Below are positions 6,507-12,963 of a stretch of DNA of 14,391 bases, one piece after another (the first letter of the stretch is position 1; the number at the start of each line of letters is the position of its first letter). Under the pieces are notes generated by a model. The model was not told the DNA's origin. It searched no databases and saw nothing but the letters and a program-made list of their open reading frames with translations. The stretch is from NCBI RefSeq assembly GCF_034676725.1, contig NZ_JAUCBR010000006.1:1-14391 (forward strand), in the 5' to 3' direction. The DNA comes from Denitromonas sp. GTDB lineage: Bacteria > Pseudomonadota > Gammaproteobacteria > Burkholderiales > Rhodocyclaceae. A program made the position numbers and the translations under genes.

Positions 6507-7775
6507 ATGAATCAACGCATTGGATACGCCCGCGTTTCGACGGACGACCAGCACCTAGACCTGCAGCGCGACGCGCTCCAGCAGGCCGGGTGCAGCGTGA
6601 TCTATGAGGAAGCGGCCAGCGGCAAGAGCGCGGCACGCCCGGAGCTTGAGCAGTGCCGCAAGGCGTTACGGGCCGGGGATACCCTCGTGGTGTGGCGGCT
6701 TGATCGACTCGGGCGCAGCCTGCATGACTTGGTGCAGATCGTGGCCGAGCTTGAGCAGCGCGGCGTGCATTTCGAGAGCCTGACCGAGAAGATCGAGACG
6801 GGCAGCGCATCGGGCAAGCTGCAATTCCATGTTTTCGCGGCGCTGGCCGAGTTCGAGCGCGGCTTGATCCGTGAGCGGACGCAGGCCGGGCTGGCAGCAG
6901 CCCGCGCCCGTGGCCGGGCCGGTGGCCGCAAGCTCACTTTGCGCGGCTCGACGCTTTTTGAGGGGGACGCCCTGACTGTGCTGCGCCGTCTGCCGTCCGG
7001 GTCTGTGCGCTGTGTGGTCACTTCGCCGCCCTACTGGGGGCTGCGCGATTACGGCATCGAAGAACAAATCGGGCTTGAGGGCACCATGCCCCAGTTCCTG
7101 CACCGACTGGTGGCCATCTTCGCCGAGGTGCGGCGCGTGCTGACGGATGACGGCACCCTTTGGCTGAACATCGGCGACGGCTACACAAGCGGCAATCGCG
7201 GTTATCGCGCCCCGGACAAGAAGAACCCGGCCCGGGCGATGGACGTTCGCCCCGACACGCCCGAGGGCTTGAAGCCAAAGGACTTGATCGGCATTCCGTG
7301 GCGGCTGGCGTTCGCCTTGCAGGCGGACGGCTGGTATCTGCGCAGTGACATCGTGTGGCACAAGCCAAACGCGATGCCCGAGAGCGTCAAGGATCGCCCG
7401 GCCCGCTCGCATGAATTCCTGTTCATGCTCACCAAGTCGGAGAAGTATTACTACGACTGGCAGGCCGTCCGGGAACCAGCAGACGGCGGCGGGCTGCGCA
7501 ATCGTCGCTCAGTCTGGCATGTGAACACCAAGCCTTTTGCCGGTGCCCACTTCGCCACCTTCCCGCCCGACCTGATCCGGCCTTGCATCCAAGCATCGAC
7601 CGAGCCGGGCGATTACGTCCTCGATCCGTTCTTCGGATCGGGAACCGTGGGCCTCGTGTGCCAGGACGAAAACCGGCAGTACGTGGGCATCGAACTGAAC
7701 CCCGAATATGTGGCCTTGGCGGCTGATCGCCTGCAAGGGCAGGACAGCAACGTGATAAGGATCGCCGCCGCATGA
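6507..7775 (+). CDS. Serine recombinase - m4C-type DNA methyltransferase fusion
   Basis: A single 422-residue frame with two enzymes. Residues 1-141 are a Tn3-family resolvase catalytic domain: YARVSTDDQHLDLQRDAL with nucleophile S11, WRLDRLGRS with R67 and R70, AALAEFERGLIRERTQAGL, then the ARARGRAGGR linker. The HTH that normally follows is missing. From about residue 146 comes a complete beta-class amino-methyltransferase: GDALTVLRRLP, motif IV TSPPYWG (172-178), and motif I DPFFGSGT (373-380) near the end. SPPY is usual for N4-cytosine enzymes, and the overall pattern resembles CCCGGG methyltransferases (Cfr9I/XcyI group). Its stop overlaps the endonuclease start (ATGA), as expected for a modification-restriction pair. 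It should protect host DNA and may also recombine DNA. No strong internal start at the joint is visible (only TTG at 6939). Confidence 0.93.
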   Translation: MNQRIGYARVSTDDQHLDLQRDALQQAGCSVIYEEAASGKSAARPELEQCRKALRAGDTLVVWRLDRLGRSLHDLVQIVAELEQRGVHFESLTEKIETGSASGKLQFHVFAALAEFERGLIRERTQAGLAAARARGRAGGRKLTLRGSTLFEGDALTVLRRLPSGSVRCVVTSPPYWGLRDYGIEEQIGLEGTMPQFLHRLVAIFAEVRRVLTDDGTLWLNIGDGYTSGNRGYRAPDKKNPARAMDVRPDTPEGLKPKDLIGIPWRLAFALQADGWYLRSDIVWHKPNAMPESVKDRPARSHEFLFMLTKSEKYYYDWQAVREPADGGGLRNRRSVWHVNTKPFAGAHFATFPPDLIRPCIQASTEPGDYVLDPFFGSGTVGLVCQDENRQYVGIELNPEYVALAADRLQGQDSNVIRIAAA

Positions 7776-8773
7776 CGACCCCCAACAAGATCAATTTTCC
7801 GCTGCCAAAGCTGCAAATCGACTTCGCGTTTGCCCTCAAGCGGTTCCGGGCTGTCTATCTGCAAAGCGCCCTGCTGGAAACCGTGCGGGACATGGACATT
7901 GCCGAGCTGGACAAGCAGCTTGCCGAGTACGTCCCCCCGGCAGACTTGGCGACCCTTGCGCAGTACGGCCTGCGGGCTGAACTGCTGTTCGCCGTGCCTG
8001 CCGTGCTGGAGGCGAACCCCTACCTGCTGGGCTATTACCGGCTGCTGATGGGATACAGCCAGAAGGAGTTTTACGGGCGCGACAAAGGTTTCGGTGTCGG
8101 CTACTTCAAGTCGATGGAGGAAAAGGGCAAGACCAGCAAGGCGGCAGCCGCTGACCTGCCCGACCTATGCGTGGCGTTTTGCGCCACTGCATCGGCGCTG
8201 CTGGCCGGTGTCGGCCCGCTGCGCGTCAGCCGGGAATTGCTGGATGACTTGACCCTGCTGACCGTAGGCCCGCAGCTACGCGGCGGGGCCAACAACCAGC
8301 GCGGCACCGATGGCATCGTGCAGGTGTTCGAGATTATCCGGGAGATCGTCGCCCATGCCGCCGCCGAGGTGCGCGAAAGCGCCATCGAGGTGAACAGCGC
8401 CACGGGCCGCCCGTTCCTGATCGAGTTCGCCCCAGACCCTGACATCATCATCCGCGAGGAAATGGAGCACCAGCATTACCGCAACGTGGTTGCTATCGAG
8501 GTCAAGAGCGGCACGGATGTATCCAACATCCACAACCGCATCGGCGAGGCCGAGAAGAGCCACCAGAAGGCGCGGCAGCGCGGCTTTACCGAGTGCTGGA
8601 CTGTGGTCAATGTCGGGCGGCTGGATATGGTGAAGGCCCGCAGCGAGTCGCCATCGACCGACCGCTTTTATTCGCTGGCCGCCCTGTCGCTCAGGGCTGG
8701 CGACGAGTACGACGACTTCCGCCGCCGTGTGCTGTCGCTGACGGCAATTCCTGCCGCACCGACGAACCCGTAA
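7772..8773 (+). CDS. Type II restriction endonuclease, XcyI/Cfr9I-like (probable CCCGGG)
   Basis: A 333-residue nuclease, translated from an ATG that overlaps the methyltransferase stop. The PD-(D/E)XK active site is visible: PDPD at 221-224, then E243-V-K245 in VAIEVKSG, separated by about 20 residues as the fold requires. Length, gene order and the N-terminal region (FAFALKRFRAVYLQSALLETVRD) fit my memory of the XcyI/Cfr9I family, which cut CCCGGG after the first C. Known: that family pairs with N4-cytosine methyltransferases. Seen: the neighbour has an SPPY motif, and the plasmid has only one CCCGGG. Inferred: the specificity is CCCGGG and the pair acts as a defence and plasmid-addiction module. 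There is no controller gene. Transcription ends at the hairpin at 8796-8820. Confidence 0.85.
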   Translation: MTTPNKINFPLPKLQIDFAFALKRFRAVYLQSALLETVRDMDIAELDKQLAEYVPPADLATLAQYGLRAELLFAVPAVLEANPYLLGYYRLLMGYSQKEFYGRDKGFGVGYFKSMEEKGKTSKAAAADLPDLCVAFCATASALLAGVGPLRVSRELLDDLTLLTVGPQLRGGANNQRGTDGIVQVFEIIREIVAHAAAEVRESAIEVNSATGRPFLIEFAPDPDIIIREEMEHQHYRNVVAIEVKSGTDVSNIHNRIGEAEKSHQKARQRGFTECWTVVNVGRLDMVKARSESPSTDRFYSLAALSLRAGDEYDDFRRRVLSLTAIPAAPTNP

Positions 8774-8795
8774 GCCCTCCCCTGCCCCGCCACCG

Positions 8796-8820
8796 AACCC
8801 CGCCGCGTGCGGGGTTTTTT
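8796..8820 (+). terminator. Intrinsic terminator after the endonuclease gene
   Basis: A perfect 8-bp stem AACCCCGC / GCGGGGTT (8796-8803 and 8809-8816) with a 5-nt loop, running into six T residues (8815-8820). It is 22 bp after the endonuclease stop. It isolates the restriction cargo from the partition promoter that follows. Confidence 0.9.
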
Positions 8821-8836
8821 ATGCCTGCGGCAAGCA

Positions 8837-8864
8837 TTGACAAGCATCCTTTTTTCACTACAAT
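8837..8864 (+). promoter_or_regulatory. Sigma70 promoter of the partition operon
   Basis: Consensus TTGACA (8837-8842), 16-bp spacer, TACAAT (8859-8864), about 38 bp upstream of the parA start. This is the strongest promoter seen in the sequence. The perfect palindrome TTAATATTAA (8876-8885) lies just downstream of the likely +1 and may be an operator or part of the centromere for the RHH partner. Confidence 0.85.
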
Positions 8865-8875
8865 AGCAACTGTTT

Positions 8876-8885
8876 TTAATATTAA
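8876..8885. repeat. Palindrome TTAATATTAA in the parA leader
   Basis: A perfect 10-bp AT palindrome between the promoter and the parA Shine-Dalgarno. A related string, TTAATATCAAATCAATAT, appears in the parA-RHH gap (9541-9558). Small RHH partition proteins often bind repeats in the par promoter region; that this is such a site is inference. Confidence 0.45.
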
Positions 8886-8902
8886 GTTGAGGTGACAAGG
8901 CG

Positions 8903-9544
8903 ATGATTATCACCGTTGGAAACACAAAGGGCGGCGTGGGGAAAACGACCATCGCCGTGAATCTGGCAATCGCTCGCGCATTGGCCGGGCGTGATGTGTG
9001 GCTGATCGACGGCGACCGGCAGGGCACGGCGCAGACGGCAATCAGCATCCGTGCCGAGGCCGGGCACACGCCGGGCATTGCCTGCGCGACTTACCCGGAC
9101 GGCCCGACCCTGCGGGCACAGGTGCAGCAGCAAGCGGCCAAGTTCGATGATGTGGTGATCGACGCAGGCGGGCGCGACTCGACCGCGCTACGCGCAGCCC
9201 TCGTGCTGTCTGACGTGCTTCTGGTGCCGTTCCAGCCCCGCAGCTATGACGTGTGGGCGCTCAACGACATTGCGGCGCTGGTCGATGAGGCCCGCAGCGT
9301 GCGCGACGGTTTGCGCTGTTTTGCTGTCCTCAACTGCGCCGATCCGGGCGAGCACTCCACCGACAACGCAGAGGCCGCCGCCGCCGTGGCCGAGGTGCCA
9401 CAGTTCGAGTACCTGCCGACCCCGCTACGCCGCCGCAAGGCGTTTTCCAACGCCGCAGGGGCGGGGCAGTGCGTGCTTGAAATCAAGCCGCAAGACGGCA
9501 AAGCAAGCGCGGAACTTGATGCACTTATCAGCGCATTGTTTTAA
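8903..9544 (+). CDS. parA: ParA-like partition ATPase (small, type Ib)
   Basis: A 213-residue ATPase that positions plasmid copies on the nucleoid. The deviant Walker A KGGVGKTT covers residues 9-16, with signature K9 and catalytic K14. The A' region is WLIDGDRQGTA, and Walker B is DDVVIDAGGRD, where many relatives have DAPG. The protein lacks the N-terminal HTH of large ParA proteins, so it cannot bind its own promoter and must rely on the small RHH partner. The start is ATG at 8903, with GAGGTG and AAGG upstream. It is transcribed from the strong promoter at 8837-8864 and is the first gene of a probable parA-RHH-repA operon, since no terminator is seen between these genes. Confidence 0.95.
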   Translation: MIITVGNTKGGVGKTTIAVNLAIARALAGRDVWLIDGDRQGTAQTAISIRAEAGHTPGIACATYPDGPTLRAQVQQQAAKFDDVVIDAGGRDSTALRAALVLSDVLLVPFQPRSYDVWALNDIAALVDEARSVRDGLRCFAVLNCADPGEHSTDNAEAAAAVAEVPQFEYLPTPLRRRKAFSNAAGAGQCVLEIKPQDGKASAELDALISALF

Positions 9545-9582
9545 TATCAAATCAATATGCTTTAGGTGTGGAGATAGATTCA

Positions 9583-9867
9583 ATGGCGATTACAAAGAAA
9601 CCGACGAAGCCCGCGCAAGACGCTACCGCAGCGGCGGCGGATGCCTTCATTTCCGGTGCGCCGGATGCTGCCGCAGCCACCCCGGAAGCTCCGCGCCGGG
9701 TGCGCAAGGGCCGCAAGGTGCAAATCACGCTGACCATTGCCGAGCCGCTGCTGGATCGTGTCGATGAACTGGCGGGCCAAATTGGGCAGAGCCGGGCGGC
9801 TGTCATCAATCTGGCAGTGATGCAGATGCTCCAGAGCGGGCTACGCATCGAGGGCGAGGAACGATAA
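9583..9867 (+). CDS. Ribbon-helix-helix centromere-binding protein (ParB/ParG-like)
   Basis: A 94-residue partner of ParA. The first 45 residues are Ala/Pro/Lys-rich and probably flexible, as in ParG-type adaptors, where this tail touches the ATPase. Residues 46-88 form the DNA-binding part: strand KVQITLTIAEPL, helix DRVDELAGQIG, turn QSRAAV, helix INLAVMQMLQSG. I start at ATG 9583, 9 nt after GGAG; a GTG at 9568 would add five residues but has no Shine-Dalgarno. It should bind the par centromere and repress the par promoter. It lies 15 nt before repA. No sequence relation to large ParB proteins is seen. Confidence 0.85.
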   Translation: MAITKKPTKPAQDATAAAADAFISGAPDAAAATPEAPRRVRKGRKVQITLTIAEPLLDRVDELAGQIGQSRAAVINLAVMQMLQSGLRIEGEER

Positions 9868-9882
9868 AGAGGGGAGGGGGCT

Positions 9883-11076
9883 ATGGCCGCCAACGATCAA
9901 GAGATTTGGGTATCAGCGTTCGATGTTCTCATCGCCCAGCTTGATGAAGCTCTCATTGAGTTGCGCCGGTCGCTTGCCAGCGTAGCCATAGAGCACGGTG
10001 TCGATAGCCCACAGGTTGCGGGAGTCCGGGCGCAGATCGACGAAGCCACCGCGAAGCGCGAGAAGGCGCAGGCCGAGCGGCAGCGCGTCATGGCCCAGCT
10101 TGCCGCCGGTGTGTCTGTTGCCGTCACTACCGAAAAGCCCAAGGCGACACCCAAGCGCAAACAGCCGGGCATCCTGACACAATCCGACCTCAAGCTGATT
10201 GAGGCATCGGCGGAGATCATGAGCACGCCGCCCGATGGTGAGGACATGGCCTTTACCCATTCGGTGCTGTGCCAAGTCGGCCTGCCGCGCTCCAAATTCG
10301 ATGGCCGCGAGTTCATGCGCCAATCCGGCGCAGCTTGGATCAACGTGCAGGCGGGGTGGCTGGATGAGGGCAAGGGGCCTGTGCAGCAGCCCGTCCCCTA
10401 TGGCCCTTTGCCACGCTTGGCGCTGGCGTGGATCTCCACGCAGGCCGTGCGAACCAAAGACCGCGAAATTGCCATCGGCAGCAGCGCAAGCGAGTTTCTG
10501 CGACTGTTGGGTAAGCCCACCACTGGCGGGGTGCGCGGATCGTTCGCCACTCTGCGGAAGCAGATGCACGCCCTTGCAGCCTGCCGCCTGCAACTAGGCT
10601 TCAAGGGTCGCACGTTCAACGGGCAGCCGGTGGAGCAGTTCGACGCTTGGCTGGCGAACAGGGAAACGGGCCAGCAGGCGCTTTGGCCGGGTCTGTTGGT
10701 GTTGTCTGATGGTTATTTTAACTCGCTGGTAGAGAACGCCGTCCCGCTCGATAACCGCGCCCTCATGGCCCTGTCTGATTCCGCGCTGGCTTTGGACGTG
10801 TACACATGGCTTGCCCACCGGCTACATCGCATCGAGGGGCGAGGCGTCACCCTTCACTGGAAGGCCATCCGCGAACAGTTCGCGCAGGAGTACAAAGGGA
10901 AAGACCCCGACAAGGACTTCAAAAAGGAGTTCGTTCCCGCGCTCAAGAAGGTGTTAGCCGTCTATCCGCAGGCCAAGGTCAAGCCCGTAACGGGCGGCGT
11001 GCTGCTGCTGGGGTCGCCCTCCCCCCATCGCATACAAGGGCTGAGGGGCCGGGGTGGGGATAAACCCTGTGGATGA
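9883..11076 (+). CDS. repA: RepA replication initiator (RepA_C family)
   Basis: A 397-residue initiator expected to bind the iterons that begin 12 bp after its stop. An N-terminal helical or coiled stretch (about 12-85) precedes the conserved body (115-375), which includes FTHSVLCQVGLPRSKFDGREFMRQSG, PYGPLPRLALAWISTQAVRT (split here at 20) and the winged-helix-like ALALDVYTWLAHRLHRI. This pattern fits the plasmid RepA_C family of proteobacteria. The last 20 residues are Gly/Arg-rich. GGGGAGG ends 5 nt before the ATG. No promoter of its own is seen, so it is probably read from the par promoter, linking replication to partition control. Confidence 0.9.
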   Translation: MAANDQEIWVSAFDVLIAQLDEALIELRRSLASVAIEHGVDSPQVAGVRAQIDEATAKREKAQAERQRVMAQLAAGVSVAVTTEKPKATPKRKQPGILTQSDLKLIEASAEIMSTPPDGEDMAFTHSVLCQVGLPRSKFDGREFMRQSGAAWINVQAGWLDEGKGPVQQPVPYGPLPRLALAWISTQAVRTKDREIAIGSSASEFLRLLGKPTTGGVRGSFATLRKQMHALAACRLQLGFKGRTFNGQPVEQFDAWLANRETGQQALWPGLLVLSDGYFNSLVENAVPLDNRALMALSDSALALDVYTWLAHRLHRIEGRGVTLHWKAIREQFAQEYKGKDPDKDFKKEFVPALKKVLAVYPQAKVKPVTGGVLLLGSPSPHRIQGLRGRGGDKPCG

Positions 11077-11082
11077 AGCAAG

Positions 11083-11270
11083 TTATCCACGCTGAATCGC
11101 CCCCCCCCCACCACGCTGAATCGCCCCCCCCTTGTGCCGAAAACCACGCTGAATCGCCCCCCCCCTTTTCACGCTGAATCGCCCCCCCCCCTAAACCGGT
11201 ACGGTTATGCCTTTAAGGTTTTAACCTATAAATATTTACCGATAATTGGCTGCGCCTATCGGTGGATAAC
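11083..11270. other. Replication origin oriV with iterons, DnaA boxes and AT-rich segment
   Basis: Directly behind repA. In order: a DnaA-like box TTATCCACG (11083-11091), four copies of CACGCTGAATCGC (11088-11100, 11112-11124, 11145-11157, 11170-11182), a small palindrome AACCG-GTA-CGGTT (11194-11206), an AT-rich stretch (about 11203-11248) that contains AGGTT-TT-AACCT, and an inverted DnaA-like box (TTATCCACC on the minus strand, 11269-11261). CCGATA/TATCGG arms (11239-11244, 11257-11262) flank the last part. This is the standard order of an iteron-controlled theta origin with its unwinding element. Confidence 0.9.
11088..11192 (+). repeat. Four iterons CACGCTGAATCGC, each followed by a C-tract
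   Basis: Identical 13-bp units start at 11088, 11112, 11145 and 11170 (steps of 24, 33 and 25 bp). Three are preceded by an additional C. Each is followed at once by 7 or more C residues, reaching about 10. The first copy overlaps the DnaA-like box TTATCCACG by four bases. RepA is the expected ligand. The uneven 33-bp step comes from an inserted TTGTGCCGAAAA segment. Confidence 0.92.
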
Positions 11271-11556
11271 TCAAGCCACCGCGCAACATCGACACAGAAA
11301 GCGGCCTAAAGGCCGGGGCACCCCTGCGGGGTTCCCCCCCGCTTCGGGCGGCTCCCCCTCCGGCTGAAAATGTGGCCGCAAGCGGCCAGCCGTTCACCAA
11401 GCGCGGACAAGCCGCGCACGCAGCCCCACCGCCTCACCCTGGACAAACAGCAGTTGGCACACCAAGACCGCAAAAGCGGTTTTTCAGGAAAGGCAGGCCA
11501 ACGGCCAGCACTCCGAACAAGCCCCGAGACTGGCCGACGCTCTCCCATCCCCCCCG

Positions 11557-11577
11557 CCCCTTCCCGCTGGGAAGGGG
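11557..11577. repeat. Perfect 9-bp hairpin CCCCTTCCC-GCT-GGGAAGGGG
   Basis: A fully complementary stem with a 3-nt loop, preceded by a C7 run. No T-tract follows, so it is not an evident terminator. Confidence 0.8.
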
Positions 11578-11604
11578 AGCACTGCATTGCCCGTGGGGGC
11601 TAGC

Positions 11605-11638
11605 CGGGAGGATGTGCGCCTTCGGCTTCTTCCTCCCG
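11605..11638. repeat. Nested hairpin CGGGAGGA ... TCCTCCCG
   Basis: An 8-bp perfect outer stem (11605-11612 with 11631-11638) enclosing an inner GCC-TTC-GGC stem. It may be a single-strand initiation or RNA structure; this is unproven. Confidence 0.7.
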
Positions 11639-11795
11639 TCTGCCGATAGGCTTGGGTCGTTCCAAGGGCGTCAAGGGCCGGGCCTGCGGCCCTCTCCGGG
11701 GCGGCCCGTGTCCTCGCTTCGCTGCGGGCCGCGCCAGCCGCCCCTACGACCCTTGACCCCCTTTCCACTTGAAAAGCGATCAGGAAGCGCCGCAG

Positions 11796-11815
11796 CGGCC
11801 CGTAGGGGCCGTTTT
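11796..11815 (+). terminator. Possible terminator before kfrA
   Basis: A 6-bp GC stem CGGCCC / GGGCCG with a 4-nt loop, followed by TTTT (11812-11815). The short T-run makes it a weak candidate. It could stop any transcription that passes oriV before the kfrA promoter. Confidence 0.4.
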
Positions 11816-11972
11816 AGGGGGCTGGCATACCCCAAGCCACCCCAAGACCGGAAAACGCGCTGTAGGCCCATTTCTGCGCCGCTGAATGAGCGGATGGCGG
11901 GTCAAGGGCGCAACGCGGCCACGTCTGGCTGGTGCGGCCCGCAGCCCGGCAGCGGTACGTTACGAAAACCGC

Positions 11973-12032
11973 TTGCATATCGTATCTGTATTGTGTATCA
12001 TATCTGTATTGATACGATTTACAACGATACGG
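11973..12032 (+). promoter_or_regulatory. kfrA promoter with overlapping operator repeats
   Basis: TTGCAT (11973-11978), 17-bp spacer, TATCAT (11996-12001). Two 16-bp direct repeats, TATCGTATCTGTATTG (11978-11993) and TATCATATCTGTATTG (11996-12011), differ at one base and lie 18 bp apart. They start at the end of the -35 and at the -10. ATCGTAT occurs inverted as GATACGAT (12011-12018) and again as CGATACG (12025-12031). KfrA of IncP plasmids represses its own promoter by binding repeats there, and these are the natural candidates. Confidence 0.75.
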
Positions 12033-12051
12033 TACGAAAGGAGCAACGATC

Positions 12052-12963
12052 ATGGCACGTCAGGGCATCACGTTTGAGCAGGTCGCCGCCGTCGCTGATG
12101 CGCTGGCAGGCGAGGGTCAGCAGCCGACCATCCGGGCGGTGCGGGAGAAGCTGGGCGACACCGGCAGCCCGAACACCATTCACAAGCACTTGACCGCGTG
12201 GCGCGAGGCCCGCCCGGTGGCCGCAGCCGCTGCACCGGAACTGCCGCAGGCGCTGACCGCTGCCATTGCCGCCGAGATCGAGCGGGCCGCATCGCAGGCA
12301 CGCGGCGAAATCGAGGGCCGTCTGGTGCAGGCGCAGGCGGAAGCCGCCGAACTGGCCGCCGCTGGCGAGGTGCTGGAAGGCGAGCGCGACGAGCTGGCCG
12401 AGCAGGTGGCCGCGCTGACCAGTGAGCGCGACACACTGGCCGGAAAGGCGCAACAGCAGGCCGCCGACTTGGCCGAGGCACAGCAGCGCATCGAGCGCGA
12501 GCAGCAGGCGGCAGAGGCCGCCCGCGTGGAGGTGGCAACGGCACGGCTCAAGATCGAGGCACAGGCCGAGCGCCAGACGGAGCAGGCCGCCGAGCTTGAG
12601 CGCCTACGCGCCGCACTGGCCGAGGCACAGCAGGGCCGCACCGCCGCCGAGCAGCAGGCCGCCGTGCTGGCCGCCAAGCTGGAGGCGTGCGCCGACCGTG
12701 TGAGCCGCGCAGAGGCCCGCGCCGAGCAGATCGAACAGCAGGCCGCCAAGGCTGCACAGGCCCACGACACCGCCCGCGCCGCAGCAGTGCAGGAAACGCG
12801 GCAGGCACAGGCCGAGCGTGACGACGCCCGCAAGGTGGCAGCAGAGGCCCGCGAGCAGGCCGCACGGCTGGCCGGGCAACTGGAGGCGCTGCAACGTCAG
12901 CAGGACAAGGCCGAGGCCGCCGAGAAGGCCACCAAGGCACCGAAAGGGAAGGGGGGCGAGTGA
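12052..12963 (+). CDS. kfrA: KfrA-like DNA-binding coiled-coil protein
   Basis: A 303-residue protein with the KfrA plan. An N-terminal DNA-binding domain (about 7-52: TFEQVAAVADALAGEG...PTIRAVREKLG...SPNTIHKHLTAWR) is followed by a long, almost uninterrupted Ala/Gln/Glu coiled coil (about 75-290) and a short Lys/Gly-rich end. Known: KfrA proteins repress their own gene and form elongated multimers that help stable inheritance. The start is ATG at 12052, 8 nt after AAGGAG. Operator-like repeats overlap the promoter. The stop overlaps the start of the next small gene (TGATG). No korA, korB or incC homologues are present, so this would be an isolated autoregulated copy. Confidence 0.93.
   Translation: MARQGITFEQVAAVADALAGEGQQPTIRAVREKLGDTGSPNTIHKHLTAWREARPVAAAAAPELPQALTAAIAAEIERAASQARGEIEGRLVQAQAEAAELAAAGEVLEGERDELAEQVAALTSERDTLAGKAQQQAADLAEAQQRIEREQQAAEAARVEVATARLKIEAQAERQTEQAAELERLRAALAEAQQGRTAAEQQAAVLAAKLEACADRVSRAEARAEQIEQQAAKAAQAHDTARAAAVQETRQAQAERDDARKVAAEAREQAARLAGQLEALQRQQDKAEAAEKATKAPKGKGGE

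Larger units (their letters stand above)
11280..11970. other. Noncoding, hairpin-rich region between oriV and kfrA
   Basis: About 690 bp without a credible gene. One long open frame (11372-12193) runs across it but has Pro/Arg-rich, non-protein-like content and overlaps kfrA. The region holds several strong hairpins: ACCCC-TGC-GGGGT near 11316, CCGC-TTCGG-GCGG near 11340, a 9-bp perfect stem at 11557-11577, a nested stem at 11605-11638, and CGGCCC-GTAG-GGGCCG followed by TTTT at 11796-11815. These could be replication-control, single-strand initiation or terminator structures. Nothing in the sequence decides which. Confidence 0.7.

Noticed and set aside
6507..6930. Resolvase as evidence of a Tn3-type transposon
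   Set aside because: No transposase, no terminal inverted repeats and no target duplication seen; the recombinase core is fused to a methyltransferase instead.
11088..11192. CRISPR array or tandem-repeat minisatellite
   Set aside because: Only four short units with uneven C-tract spacers, behind repA and with DnaA boxes; this is an iteron origin. The C-tracts recur after every unit, so simple sequencing error is unlikely, though exact lengths may be imprecise.
11372..12193. 273-codon plus-strand open frame across the region before kfrA
   Set aside because: Low-complexity Pro/Arg/Ser content, no ribosome-binding site, overlaps the kfrA promoter and start in another frame, and runs through several hairpins.
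12180..12833. 217-codon minus-strand Ala/Ser/Cys-rich open frame
   Set aside because: Antisense of the kfrA coiled coil; its repetitive composition is a by-product of the Ala/Gln/Glu codons.
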